From assembly GCA_007026445.1 (NCBI GenBank), contig VDMD01000001.1, positions 930,001 to 994,000 on the forward strand: 64,000 bases of DNA, in the 5' to 3' direction. A program made the position numbers and the translations under genes. The DNA is from Schizophyllum amplum. Lineage: Eukaryota > Basidiomycota > Agaricomycetes > Agaricales > Schizophyllaceae. How positions within the stretch are numbered: position 1 is the first letter of the stretch; each line of letters begins with the position of its first letter. The notes beneath the pieces were generated by a model that searched no databases, had not been told where the DNA came from, and saw only the letters and a list, made by a program, of their open reading frames with translations. Shown here piece after piece: positions 11,047-23,275 of the stretch.

Positions 11047-11882
11047 TCACACCTGATATCTGTGGCCAGAGTGCCACAACGTGCCGCTCCTCTTGTCGAC
11101 GGCCATCAAGAATATGGGCACAGGTAGAACTGAACCACAAGCAGCTGAACACGAGCGAGATTCGCGTACGTCCCTCAGAGCAAAGCGTTTATATTTCTCT
11201 TCGGTACGTGAGATGTCCGCTCCTCTGCAAAATGGTGATAAGCCACAGGTCTCATAGAGAGCGGATTGGGGCGTACCTCTACTCTTATCGGCCAAATGCG
11301 ATATATCTACGAGACCCTTCTGCAAGGAGAGGTGAGTCTTTGACGGCAGGCGAGGAATATCTGATATACCTTCCATGCTCCTCATGCCCAAGTTTCTGAA
11401 GCCTAGGGATTCACGTCTCTGCACTTTCCCTCGCCTGCGGAAAGAACGTGACGCAAATATCCGACCCGTTTTCCAGGGGTCATGCGCGCATAGACGCAGC
11501 TTCTCTTGCCAGAAGGACTACGTGAGTCATAAACATAGAGACTGAAGCTTACGACCATCCAGAAGTTGTACTGTAGCCAGTACCCACACTGCACGGCGCG
11601 CAGGTCATCCGTCCCGGTCCCGGCTATCGATAGCGAACACGCTCGTTCGAGCATCGCTGAAAGTTGTGGTGGAAATGCATGCCAGTCTAGGCGCTTATTC
11701 AAGGGCCTTTCCATCACAGGTTTTCGCAGACGACAAGAGCGAAAAGGGCGAGCGAATGAACCAGGAATGAACTGAGGAAGTATCCTCCACCCTTGCCACG
11801 TGTATATGCTTGACGGGCCGTCCGCCCGATCCGTGGTGCGCGATCGCCCACCAGTTGACCACGAACCGCCACCGCGTCTCAT
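11047..11882 (-). pseudogene. Possible gene fragment or relic, unknown family
   Basis: A minus-strand frame reads LDWHAFPPQLSAMLERACS and then DDLRAVQCGYWLQYNFWMV, followed by a good GTAAGC...GTAG intron (about 11511-11545). It resumes as SFWQEKLRLCAHDPWKTGR and stays open to about 11050. The first part looks like a folded protein segment; the second becomes low in hydrophobic content and ends without recognisable features. No convincing start exon is visible upstream (11.88-12.0 kb). It could be a truncated gene, or two exons of a gene whose other exons I cannot place. Confidence 0.3.
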
Positions 11883-12179
11883 ACCAGACCCATGGCCAGC
11901 TACCTCACGCGAACAGAGACCATATACGTCGCCGAGTACAGAATACTGATGCTGATGAACGACCTCAGGAGGTCAGGAGGAGGTTCAAGAGTTGGCCCCC
12001 GCCTTGAAGCTTGAACGTTGAACCTTCGCGTTGCAGATGCTAGCGCATTCCCTGGGATTACAGGATCGGTGCGCGGCCCTTGTCTTTGTTATTTCGCGCG
12101 TTCTGACTAGTGGGGAAAGATTGAAGGCACCTCCTGATAGAAGCGCCCCGGCCAGACGATCTGCTCAGCGTTGGCGAAC

Positions 12180-12704
12180 CGTTCATGCGGAAGCCAGCGG
12201 CTAGGGTGCGACACCGGACTGCTTCCGGCGGCATCCGTGTGCAAGGTGTCGGCGTCCAACGTCGCCCTCTGTTCTGCACTGCTACCGACGGTCTAGCTGG
12301 CTTTGGCTACATCGCATGGGGCGTGAAGATATCAAAGGATGTTGCGAAGGTAAGCACGAGGATACGAACTATGACCTACGTATAACGCATCTTCCAAGTA
12401 ATTTGCCAGCCGAACTACGGCTCTCGTCTACACCGCGTCTCACACGCTTCAACCGCCTAGGTTTGACCTCACCAACTTCGCACAAACCATCCATTTCCTC
12501 CTGCATCCTGGGCATATGTATGCAGAACGGGTGGTGCAGGCGCATGACGCTGTGCGAGATTACCTCAAGGAAAGTCTCGCGCGAGCTCGAGAGCAACGTA
12601 GACGCTGGAGGAGCAGCGAGCTGAAGTTTGCAGATGCGCGAGACGACTCCGGACAGCGGCGAGATGAAGCCCTGGATGCAACCGCGCAGCTCCGACAGCG
12701 ATAA
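12180..12704 (+). pseudogene. Relic of cassette gene 2 (third copy), opposite strand
   Basis: Plus-strand frames align to the C-terminal half of cassette gene 2. LPAASVCKVSASNV (about 12224-12265) matches LTHSVHKMAALDI. After a frame change, RRPLFCTATDGLAGFGYIAW with GVKISKDVAK matches CPAFCLATDGPIGYVYVA-YGVKIGSDV. After an intron-like gap, FDLTNFAQTIHFLLHPGH with YAERVVQAHDAVRDYLKESL matches FDLTDYKQAIQFCTFLLCLRH...AERVSKRFDEVRQSL. The frame stops at 12702-12704. The frameshift and the missing N-terminal exons mark it as a remnant. It is more divergent than copies A and B are from each other, and it is inverted relative to them. Confidence 0.6.
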
Positions 12705-13202
12705 GTATGTGGAGGCCTCTACTTTTTGACTGGCGAAGACGAGCGTTCGTTGGGGCGATATGGTCTTCTGTATAACTTCACGATCTATCATCATGTACTT
12801 ATGCATGTCCTCCAATGTCATTTACACTTCATCATTGGTTCTGCATCCACTGCCCCTTGCACCCGTTTTTGAAGAATGAATCTCTGAACGAGGGAGCGCA
12901 AAACGTCCCCTCGGCACCTCCCCGAGAGAGCTCGAACCTCAGTCGCCGAGAGCAAAGAGCGCCTGTCTTTATTCTCCCTCTTTTCCCACCTTCTTGTTGC
13001 TGTGAGAGAGAAACACTTAGCTTAGGCAGCAGAGGTCGCTTTGAACTCAGGCAGACGAGCAATTGTGGCACCGGGCCGGGCCGAGCCATCGCCGAGCGGG
13101 CTATGATTTGCAACGGCATGTGCGCTGAGAATTCTTCAACTCGGTGCATGGCATTGGCCGTCGTCGTCCCCTTCATCTCTCGCTGACGATACCCCAGAAT
13201 CC
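12705..13202. other. Intergenic, upstream of the SAP/LEWW gene
   Basis: No supported gene. Open frames on both strands here are short, lack splice partners and read as low-complexity Ser/Arg/Pro text. It presumably contains the promoter of the gene starting at 13203. Confidence 0.5.
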
Positions 13203-14467
13203 ATGGCCGTGCGTATGCATTCATGTTATGCGAGATCCTACTGACCTGTATCTTGCAGAGTAATGTCTCCCCGCTCACCGTCATCCGCAATGCATACAAG
13301 AAGCTCTCCCGCGACGAACTCGTGCTTTTCCTCAAAGTGCGCAACCTGCACACAGCGGGCACGGACGACGAGCTCGCCTCCCGCCTCGCCAACCACGACT
13401 CGCACACGTACCACTTCCTCAACACGTCGCTCTCGGCGTCCCCCTCAATCGATCACCTGCCCTTCCGACCCCGCACCACGCCAGATCTCCCCGTGGAGAT
13501 CATGGCCGACATCATCGACCGCGTCGGCGACTGGGAGCTCGCGCGCGCCCTCGACATCCCCACCCTCCTCCCGCGCCCGTCCGACTGGTCGCGCGCCTCG
13601 TGCATGGATCAGGCCATGCTCACCGGCAACGTGCAGCTCATACACGCCGCGGACCCCGCCAAGGACCCTCCCACCAAACTCGGCGCCATCGCCGCTGTGC
13701 GCTTCGGATACGTGAATGTGCTCGAGTACCTCCTCACCCAGCACCGCCGCCTCTTCACCGCACTCTTCGCGGGCAACGTTATACCCATAAAAGCCTCGCG
13801 CCACGGGCGCACCTCGGTTCTCGGCTGGTGGAAGCACGGCTTCGAGCAGCATTCCGACATGATCCCGCCCCCCTCTATGGACGCCGTCGCCGAGGCCATC
13901 GACGGCGCCTCCCGCAACGGCCAGGTCGCCTCCCTCGACTGGTGGTTCGACACCTACGGGCACTCCGTCCAATACACTGAGGCCGCGCTCGAATACGCCA
14001 GCGCAAAGAACCAGATTGCCGTCCTGGAGTGGTGGAAACAGCGGAGCAAACGCGGCGACGTGGTGCTCAAGGTCGGCCGCGTGATGGACATGGCGAGCAC
14101 CGCGGGCCACGTCGAGGTGCTCGAGTGGTGGGCGACGTCGCAGGTCGAGTTCAAGTACGACAAGCATGCGCTGCACCACGCGAGCTGCCACGGGAAGGTC
14201 GAGGTGCTTGAGTGGTGGCTGCAGAGCGGGCTGCAGCTCGCGTATGACCAGGAGGTGCTGTGGGGCGCGACGCGGTACAACCGGCCGGAGGTGCTCGAGT
14301 GGTGGGATCGGTCGGGGCTGCCTATTCAGTACCGCATGTGCGATATTGAGGAGGCGCTGGAGGACGCTATCGGCGGCGGTGAGAAGGCCCGCGCCTGGTG
14401 GAGGAAGAAAGGCATCGATTTCAACGCGAACGACAAGGAGTGGATGAAGCTGCAGAATCTGCATTGA
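13203..14467 (+). CDS. SAP-domain protein with LEWW (ankyrin-like) repeats
   Basis: Model: join(13203..13208, 13259..14467), 404 residues. Exon 1 encodes only Met-Ala before a GTGCGT donor; the acceptor TTGCAG precedes AGT AAT GTC. I prefer this to the in-frame ATG at 13223, which lies inside the intron. Residues about 11-45 (LSRDELVLFLKVRNLHTAGT, then DDELASRL) match a SAP-type DNA-binding helix-hairpin-helix. From about residue 75 an F-box-like LPVEIMADIIDRVGDWELA segment occurs. From about residue 150 to the end come repeats of roughly 30 residues with the signature V-L-E-W-W (VLGWW, SLDWW, VLEWW five times), the aberrant ankyrin-like repeats common in agaricomycetes. A nuclear scaffold or adaptor role fits the domains but is inference. 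Confidence 0.85.
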
Positions 14468-16202
14468 CGGGCGTCCTGTCTTCGAACACCATCTCCGGAT
14501 GGTCCACTGTTCTCGAATGCGTGCTCTGTCTTCATTGACGTGCTCACGTTTCTACACGTGCGTGTGGGTACAGTCTCCGTCGTCTTCGCTGTCCACGGTC
14601 TTTTGTCTTCCCTCTCTCCTCCTCCTACCTCTAGCATTCATGTTCATCATCATTGTATACGTCTTGCGCATTTTGTATCTATATCCATCGATTTTTGACG
14701 GTTTTGAGTACAGTATGTATAAATTAGTTACTGCAACACAACTTGGCAGGGTATTTCTTGGAGACGCGAGCGCCTTGGAGCCTGGCATGATTGAGCTTGC
14801 TGCAGAAACACAGTAAACCTGCGCATACACCTGGACAGTGCACTGCGCACGCAAGTACTTGTCGAACGCGCGTTGGGAGAGTAAGGCGTATGTCATACAG
14901 GTACACTAGTGCCGACCGCTGGCTGAATACAGTAGTTGACAGATACTTAGGAAGGAGGGAAGATGCCTCGCAGGAGCCAGGCCTGCAATATTGGGTAGAC
15001 ACCGAGAAGCTCCGGCCCTACGATCTCGTATTGAGGACAATTTGGATTCCTCTGAGATGGGGCCTTGGAGGCCGACTCCCGGAGGGTTTCTGGTCATTGA
15101 GTAGCGGACGGGACGCTTTATCAACGGGCGGGCAGAATGAGTGACAGCCAAAGCCATGATCTCTGTTGTCTTTATGGTACGGATAGTTGTAAGTACCGTC
15201 GCCGAATCGACCGCCGTCGGACAACCGGATAACGATGGTGAAATGGTGTTCGAAAGAAATTGATTATATAGTATACTACTAAGAGTGCAGAGTCCTGCAG
15301 ACGGGGAGGAATGAAAGGGATACATGAGAACCAAGGAAATGGAGAGTGTACGGACGAGCAACGGAGGGGACTAGGAGATCGTGATGATGAGGAGGAAGGC
15401 CACTTAAAGCTTGAACGTGGAGAGGCCTGGAATGGAATCAGTAAACAAGATCGAAGATGCGCGACCGAGCCGAAAGTCAGAAGTGTCATGTTCTGGAGCT
15501 CGCCCTCATAACGAGGTATACTCCCTGAAGAAATTCAAAAAGAAAGCATCATAGAGGAGAGGGGAGGAGAGTCTGAAGCTCACCTTATACAGGCCTCCGC
15601 GACGATCGTCACCAACCAGAAGGTCGGGTAGTGGGGAGAAAAATTGTGTGCCGGTCGCGAGTGAGCCCCATTGAGTTGAAGGCGCCGCTCCCCCTTACGG
15701 GATCGCGAACACCAACAATCGCATAACTATATCTATGAGCAACAGGTGCCCCCCATCCGCGATCCCGACCGAGCGCACGCGTGCTCGTATCTTCGCCCGT
15801 GCGCGCCATCGCCGAACGAGAGCGCGTCAGGGAAGCGGGCAGAGTGATCGGCGCGAGCGCGAGGGGTATAGGTCGCGCAGGGGACACCGACCGCGCCCAC
15901 CGTATCCGCCGTGCCTAAGGGCGGCCGCTTTCCGGATGCACGGTGGGCGCACGCTCTGCCTGTCTCCGGGGACTTTCCCCACAGCGGAAGATGGAGGACA
16001 AGCCTCCTGTGCGTGAGCTGCGACAGCGATTCTGCGACCGGCACGGTGTAAGATGAAGGGGCGCGAGAAATTTTTGGGGTTTTGTCAAGCGCTTCGGAGA
16101 CTCGGGCCGATGGAGTGCGTGACATTGACAGAGTGACGCTGGGGCGCCGCCGCCGCCGAGTGACGCGTGCCGGGGAGTCGGGCCATCTCATCACAGACGG
16201 CC
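14468..16202. other. No confident gene; possible minus-strand exons at 15.4-15.9 kb
   Basis: Mostly short frames. On the minus strand a splice-like series occurs: a frame from 15833 down to about 15732 opening MARTGEDTSTRALGRDRGWG, a possible GTAAGG donor near 15703, then FFSPLPDLLVGDDRRGGLYK at about 15585-15645 ending at a GTGAGC donor. A possible last exon near 15405-15430 reads GLSTFKL-stop. The phases do not close in one unambiguous model, and I recognise no family, so no gene is called. The region 14.5-15.2 kb shows nothing. Confidence 0.35.
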
Positions 16203-17167
16203 ATGTCGTCGAGCACACCGCCGTTACCCCCCAAGCCCGCGCAGCGTCAGCCGCCGTTTGCCTCGCTCCCGACCATCAAGGTCTTTAATCCGCCGCAGGG
16301 TGCGTCCTGCCACTGCGGCTGAGTCACCCGACTGACACTCCTTCCCCCAGGCATCCACTCACGCAAGGTCGACGAATGGTGCTTCACCGTATGCACGCAG
16401 ACAGTGAACAACCGCCATAGGGGCCGCCTGCCCGAGTGCAACTCCGTCTGTCTGCGGCGCGTCTTCCCCTTCGAGGTGCGGCGGCTGATGGCGCTGCACA
16501 ACTCGCGGGGCGCTATGCCGCCACTACCGCCCGAGGGCCAGCCAGAGCACATCCCATGGTATCTCGGCGGCAAGCGCGGGAAATCTGCGTCCGATGGCTC
16601 TGACGCCGACTACGACGAGGACGACCCGCCGATGGGCATTCCCGGCCAAGTAATCGAGCCGCCGAAGACGTGGAAGGAGGGCTGGTATCTGTGGTCGATC
16701 GGCAGCCTCTGGGCCTTCTTCAACCACACGCACCAGATGGCGACCACGCTCGAGAACATCGAACCGAACGGGCAGGTCAAGCGCAGGCGAGTGCCCACGC
16801 CCGCCCGCCCAGTAGAGGTCGAATACGACAATCACACGTGCGTGCAGCCGCTATCCACTTCCCTGTCATCACTCATGTCTTATTTTTCTGTAGAGAGCAG
16901 CAGCTTCTCATCCCCCTTCCACCCAATACGCCGCCTATCATCGAGCCGTTGAAGAAGTTCTTGGCACCTACCGGTCATGTTCTCTCCATCTTCAAGGATA
17001 GCATCACGGAAGGGCACCAGGTCGAGTTCTTCCGACGCGTTTGGGAGAAGGCCCAGACTGACGAACCATGGCTACTCGCGCGCAACACGTTCACGCGGAT
17101 GTATACGCGATGGAAGGGGAACGCGGACGGGGATGAGAACGACGACGAGCAGCAGCGGCGGCGATGA
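16203..17167 (+). CDS. Conserved-looking orphan, 285 residues
   Basis: Model: join(16203..16299, 16351..16837, 16894..17167), with GT-AG introns of 51 and 56 bp and matching phases. The protein begins MSSSTPPLPPKPAQRQPPF. A Cys-containing block follows (KVDEWCFTVCTQTVNN, RLPECNSVCLRRVFPFEVRR), then a W/F-rich block around residues 145-170 (TWKEGWYLWSIGSLWAFFNH) that may be amphipathic or a membrane-associated helix. It ends with an acidic-basic tail (ENDDEQQRRR). The well-packed hydrophobic segments and clean introns argue for a real gene. I do not recognise the family and assign no function. Confidence 0.75.
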
Positions 17168-18737
17168 CAGCCTACATAGTCCTAATCTTCCTCCCTCTCA
17201 TCAGTCCCGAAGATCTGCCCCTTTCAGGGAGGTTCTAGCTCCAGTTCAGCCTCCTTCTGTGGCGCGAGGTGGGGCGACGCGACTTATGGCCCCGGCGCGG
17301 AATCCCCCAACCGCAGACAATCACATTTTCAATATCCCACTCATCTCTCAACCACACTTCGTAGCCCCGCTTGTAGCCCCTATGAAAGCCGCTCATTGGA
17401 TGTAATGCTAGTAATATAGAAGGAAAGTGCTAATGGACGCTCGCTTCTCAACTTGACCGGCGCTCCCTGCTGATAATAAGTCAGTACTATGGCTGACAGG
17501 GCCAGACACAACATTGTTTGCTGGGCACGCTAGTCCGAGTCTGTGGCGAGATCATTCAGAAATGGATCTCGACGAGAATTTGCACAACAGACCCTTCGAC
17601 GTGTATGCAAAATACACCTGGATGTCATGTCGCGCGCCGTGCGTGGCCTTCAACTTTCTTCAGCACAGCATGAGTTCATGACTCTCTGGTCAAAACAACG
17701 GCGTTGTCAGGATACATAACGACTGCCTCTCGGGCAGTTCAGAGAGCTAGCTAGCGTTCTTCCTGAGTACGAGCCAAAGAGTTGCCCAAAAGACCAAGTT
17801 GAAGACAAAGACTACCAAACAAGGACATGTGATGTCAATGACTCACCATCAACATCACTCCGCCACCTGACCGGCGCAGGTCTTCCACACGCTCCTTCCC
17901 TATTTTACCGTCGAGGTAGAGCTCCTCCGTCCTTCCAAGCCATCTCCGCCACTCCCGCCTTCCCTCATATCCCTCTCAATGTTATCCGCTCGCCCTCTGG
18001 ACCAATAGCCCCATCACGTGCTCCTGGTCCGTGCGTCCTCCCAAAAATATAAGAGGCGCCTTCCGACAACTGGATACCTCAGAACATACTCAGCTAGGAT
18101 CTTTTTATAGGTTCTAACCGAGTTTCGCACATTTACTTGTGCCGCTTCTCTCAAATCCAGGCGATGACATTGCGCCCGCTCGTTCGACGGAGAACATGGC
18201 CGCGCAAGCGGTCTCGAGGATGTTTGGCCAGCTTGCCGGAGTCTGCCTTTCGGGGTGCTCTAGCAACTGGTCAGCGAGCTGGGTGTCTGTCTGATGGATT
18301 CCGTACCTACTGTAGTTGCGATAAAAATTTGCTTTGCGATGGAACTTTTTTGTGACTCATTCTGGTCTTCCCAACTGCAAATTTCAATATCTCCGCCTCG
18401 TGATGTATGGAAGTTTGGATTGTGAGAGCCTGTCGAACGAGGTTTGACCCAGGTGCCAACTGAAGTGCCTTGCCAGTGCAGGCCCAATCACACCGACGAG
18501 GGTACTTAGAAGGGACATCAAGTTCGTACTATAGTTGCTGGACACATCTATGTAAAGTAAAAGTAGTATGGGCATATCTGTCAGTATACTACGTCCTACA
18601 TACAATAAGAGGGTGGTCTCGCGTGTCTATCCATGCGCTAGTGGATCTATCATAATCACTGTTTCGTTCAGTCGTACATCCATTCTGAAAGACGCCGCAC
18701 CACTCAGCGGCTCTCTTACCCATCCCAGCACATCGGC
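17168..18737. other. Intergenic, no supported gene
   Basis: 1.57 kb between convergent genes. A TATA-like AAATATAAGAG near 18046 precedes a short frame at about 18196-18294 (starts MAAQAVSRMFGQLAGV). It is too short and unsupported to call. Confidence 0.5.
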
Positions 18738-21700
18738 CTACCCTTCCCACCGCACCTTCTTCGCGTACTCCCGGATATTAGACACAAAGTTCTCCTGTAC
18801 CTCGTGCCCAACGCCAGTGGCGACCTTCAAAATGATCTCGTTCAGCGCGGTCGACCCAAGGATGTCAACGTGGTCGCTCGTGTTGGCGCCGCCTCGAGGT
18901 ATTGTGGGCACAGGTAAATGCGGCAGCTGGGGAGAAGAGAAGGTCAGGCGGATGAGGCAGGCAGTAGGAGACGAGATCAGTAGAACAGGCGCGAGCGGAA
19001 GATGAAGCAGGAGGAAGTGGAACAAGTTGCGAAACTAACGCACCTCCACCGTCGTCACAACGATACCCGCCGGATTCCACCGCGGGCGCTTCCAGCCCTC
19101 AACGCACATGGCGCCCAAGCTGAGCAGGCTCACAGTACCGTCGCCTTCGCCCATCTTCACGCCGTTACGAACCTGGAACACTTCGTTAGCGACTACGCAA
19201 ATGATATCCTCGCGTCCTATGCAGAGGATATCCCTCGCGCCATAAACGACCCCTCACCACCGGCTGGTTCTCCAAATCCGTATACTCAGCGTCGATCCAG
19301 CTCGTCTTCAGCAACGGCAGGTCCAGCGGCGGGCGCGGCGTCGTGCAAGATCGGTCGTCCGGGTCGAGACATTTGGGATCTGAGCCGTCCGCGAGATCGC
19401 CGTCATGCTCGTAGCTGCCGCGGGCGTACCTACAGATAGGTTTGGTTGAGGGAAGGGAGAGGCGACGGGCAAGGTGAAGGAAGAGAAGACGTAATAAGGG
19501 TAGAGAGGTGACACGCGGGATGAAGTCCAATTCAGACGGTAGCACACTCACCAGTAAGACCGCTCCGTCTCCTTCCCGTGCCCATAGACACAATATATCT
19601 TCATCGACGGTGCCCGCGGGAGCTGTACCTCAAGCGGGTTGCTCCACTTGCGGTGGTCTGCGTTGTTGCGGATGAGCTGTGCCTCGTCACGCTCCATCGC
19701 AACGGAGAAATTCGACTCCATCATTATCTGCAAGAGCATGGTCAGTACGTTGAATGTCCCAGTTGTCTCGAAAGACGACAGCTAAGCCTTCATCCTTCGC
19801 AAGCCATCATCCTTCGCCGCCCCTCCTTCCTCTCCAATCCCGATTTGGCACTCCCCCATCTACCATTTCCCCGCCTGCCATCACCCGCATCCCACAACAC
19901 CCACTCACCTGGAACGTCGACGGAGTATGCTGCAAGATCCACGTCCCCGCGTCCTCCGAGGTCATATTTGCGACGTCGTCCCCGCGATTCACCGTCGCGT
20001 TCTCGTCGCCCTGCCTAAACGCGATGAGGTGCCCATGAGTATGCGTCATGCCGGGCACGTCGTCAGGTGCGGTGTCGCTATCGCCCCATACGGCGTCGCC
20101 GCCCTATGAGGAGGTGGGAGTTAGCAACGGCGGCGGCCATAAACTGGCCTCTCTCGCCTTCAGCCACATACTCGCGCTCCCAGCCCAGCTGCGGAAGAGC
20201 TGCTGTCGTTCGGCACGGGAGAAGAAGCGTTCGAGGACATAAGCACCCGCAGGGTTCATCTGCACCGTATCCTTCATCTCGCCGGAGAGGAGGGCGGCCA
20301 TGGCCTTGGACTGAGGACGAGTATCAGTGTGCATCACAAAGTCGAAATAGAATAGCCAGACTTGAAGGAGAGAAGACTTACCACGCCCAGATGTGTTCCT
20401 GCGATCGAGATGTAGGACTCGATGTGGTTCTGGAGAGACGGTCAGGTACGCACGTGATAGAGGGATGTGCAAGCGGAGCGCTTTTGCTGCACGCGCGAGG
20501 ACATGCTCGATAGCCAATGGAGAGGGATGCCTGCTGCACCTACGGCAACCCAGAGGAGAAACCAGAATATTACTCACCTCTACCCAATCCGGGCCGCCGC
20601 CACCATGTTCGGGTGATTCCACCCATTTGAAGCTGTAAGGCGCGTGTTAGCGAGCGCTAGAATTCGACGACGATGGAAAATAAAATGGGCCGTTGACCAG
20701 CACGAGTAAAGCTGCCTGGAGGAGCGAACCATTTATGACCATGGGACCAGACACAAGACTCCACCCCCGCATCACGATACAAATCAAACAAGAAGAGAAC
20801 GAGGAAGACACGCACAAGTACTGTCATCCTTGCGTCGGTGTAAGCCTCTCACGCAAAGCAGGTGGGATAATACCAAGACAATCTGCGTGTATGTGTCAGT
20901 ACTTTGCTCGCGCCAGCTAGTTTCTTCGTCTGCGCAAAGAGACGATGGGCGAAAATAGATGTTTGGCCTCGAGTCGCTCCTTCGAGAGCATCCGATACCG
21001 ACCCGCTACAAGACGGACGACCGCAGGCTAAGGAGGGCACCCGAGAGCCATAGATAAAATATAAGCTCACTCACATTCGCACCCATGGAGTGAGCGGCGA
21101 GGACCACCTTCCTTCCTTGTCGATGTCTGCGGAAGCAAGCGCGTCAGCCCATCTCACTTGCGGACGACAGCGACGAGAACACCGCGCGCAAGCACAACAC
21201 CGCACAGTAGGTAAGAACACCGCACAGAGAGCAGAAGAAAAAAGTACCCATCCCGCACCAAACCAAAAACCGCCCCGACGTGCAGATGCCACAAACAAAC
21301 AAGATTAAATCCCAGAAGAACCACTCGCATGCGGTGCAGACAGCGACCCTCGCTCAACAGCTCAACAGCAACACTTGTTGAATCCAAAAGCCCCCTTCCT
21401 ATAACAGAAAGAAACACCACTCACTTCAACCCCTCCACCATCGCCTTCAGCCTCGAGAAGTAGCCATCACGCTCCTCCAGATTGTAAAACGACACGCGCC
21501 AGTCGTACGCAGCCATGTAAAGGTTGTTTGTGTCGTAGTTGACCACCGCAAGGTTTTCGACGATTTTAGACCTAGGGTGGGAAGGATCAGATTGTGTGTG
21601 TTGTGGTCGTCAAGGTTTGGACATGCGCGGACGGCGAAATGCTCAAACGGAGGTCCCACGACAAGCGTTCGCAATCTCGTGATCGTCATGCTCATCGCGG

Positions 21701-23007
21701 AATTCACCCAACTGGTACTCACCACAACCAGTATCCCTGAATGAAGCTACTCGCCGCGTTGATCCCCTCCGCCGCGCGCACCTTCACCTCCGGCGGGTCG
21801 AGGCCAGTGACGGGGTCGAGGAGCAGGGCGGACATCCACAGAGCGCGATTGAAGGTGACCTGGGGAAGGGGAAAATGAGGAAGGAATGAAAAGAGAGGTT
21901 AGCCATGCGGGTCCTTGAGGAAAGAGGAGGACCACTCACCTGCGAAATCATCGAAAAGCCACCCCAGACCTTCTCCCGAAAGAAGGGCCGATAGGCCGGG
22001 GAGGTCGACCACGATTCGAGGCCCTGATGGACAACGTCAGTACTGCTACGCTCTGATTGCGAACAGCAGAATACTGACCGTCGAGATCACGCCTGGAATC
22101 AGCACCACCGGATGCTGTGCGGTCAAGCCCCTTGCCTTCGCGGCCTCGCCGACCTGGAACTCGCGCCCGTCCGTGTTGAGCTTCCACACCTCGGGGATGC
22201 TGTCGCGCAGGCGAGCCCATTCGAGTTCGACCTGGGGTGGGGAGATGAGTGAGGTGAAGCATAAGGGTGAGTGGGGTGTAGGATATGTGGGGTGAAGGAT
22301 GAGTGGGGTGAATAATCGGGGTCAAGAATGAAGGGCAAAACCACCCACGCACCATTGTGAAATTTAAATCAGGCAAGTTCGGCAATACCGCGTACTCGTC
22401 GAGGAGGAGCGAGAGCTGGGCTTGCATCTCCTCGATGTGGGACTGGGAGACGAAGAGGGAGGCGATGCCGATGCCGACAAATCTAGCGGAGGAAAGACAT
22501 AGACATGAACGAGGGATGGGTGTAGATGGATGTGGCGTGACGGTGTGTGGGCGGGGATGAGGAAGTAGAGGCAAAAAGACTGGTATCAGCACATCCCCTA
22601 CATGTCGAGCTGCAGCACGCACATTCCAAGGGGAAACCATACGCGCTTCAGTTGGTACCACTTCGCAGGTCCGTGCTGCGAAGGCGTCAGCACAATGTAG
22701 CACGATGTCGAGCAGCAGCGCAGTGCTACTGGCCCATTCTACTCACCCTCTCTTTATGATGTGCCTTCAGCGAGCGGACTTCGTGCTTCAGCTTCTTGTA
22801 CTTCGGATCGCCCGCATGGTCGCCCACGTCCTCCGAGGGATCGGGATCAGAGGCGTCCGGGGACATGGCAGGATCTGGCAGAGGAGAGGGGGATGCTGGG
22901 CTCTCTGGTGCTTCCTGCGGCGTCGCGGTCCCCGGAAGAGCAGACGACGATGCGTTAGGACTCGACGGCTCCGGCTCCTTTGCGCGTCCTCGTTTTTTGA
23001 GGGCCAT
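18738..23007 (-). CDS. LRO1: Phospholipid:diacylglycerol acyltransferase (PDAT)
   Basis: Makes triacylglycerol by moving an acyl chain from phospholipid to diacylglycerol, normally in the ER and at lipid droplets. Exons (minus): 22747-23007, 22602-22675, 22353-22482, 22079-22231, 21940-22023, 21723-21859, 21425-21571, 21075-21126, a short unresolved exon near 20.85 kb, 20578-20632, 20382-20429, 20158-20310, 19909-20103, 19552-19727, 19258-19429, 19044-19172, 18738-18926. The basic, Pro/Ser-rich N-terminus is followed by one transmembrane helix (residues about 105-125, FVGIGIASLFV). Recognised from HPVVLIPGVISTGLESW, the nucleophile elbow AAHSMGAN (Ala in place of the usual first Gly of GHSMG), SGEMKDTVQMN, ERFFSRAERQQL, APSMKIYCVYG, GDGTVSLLS and C-terminal DHVDILGS with the catalytic His. 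About 720 residues, close to the yeast protein. The intron after 20158 has a GC donor. Divergent from the gene at 23276. Confidence 0.93.
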
Positions 23008-23275
23008 GACTGTACGTGGGGGAAGATGGAGGCAGGAGACAGGGAGGAATATTATCAATGCCAATAACACGAGCAATCCGAGCCTCCCGAGCGCGCGCTC
23101 TCAGTGACGCGATCGGTGATACGTATCTGCGGCCCGATCACGTGCAGTCGCGCGCGCGCTGGCGTGATCGCGCTCAAATCGCGCTCGAGAGCATCGTCCC
23201 CCCTCCCCCTGTTAAGCGCTCCCCTCCCCCCCTTCTTCCCGCTCACTCCCTCGCAAAAATTTACACGCCCAAGCC

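Noticed and set aside
13445..14464. Minus-strand 339-codon frame
   Set aside because: Shadow of the SAP/LEWW gene; composition follows from GC-rich codon bias on the other strand.
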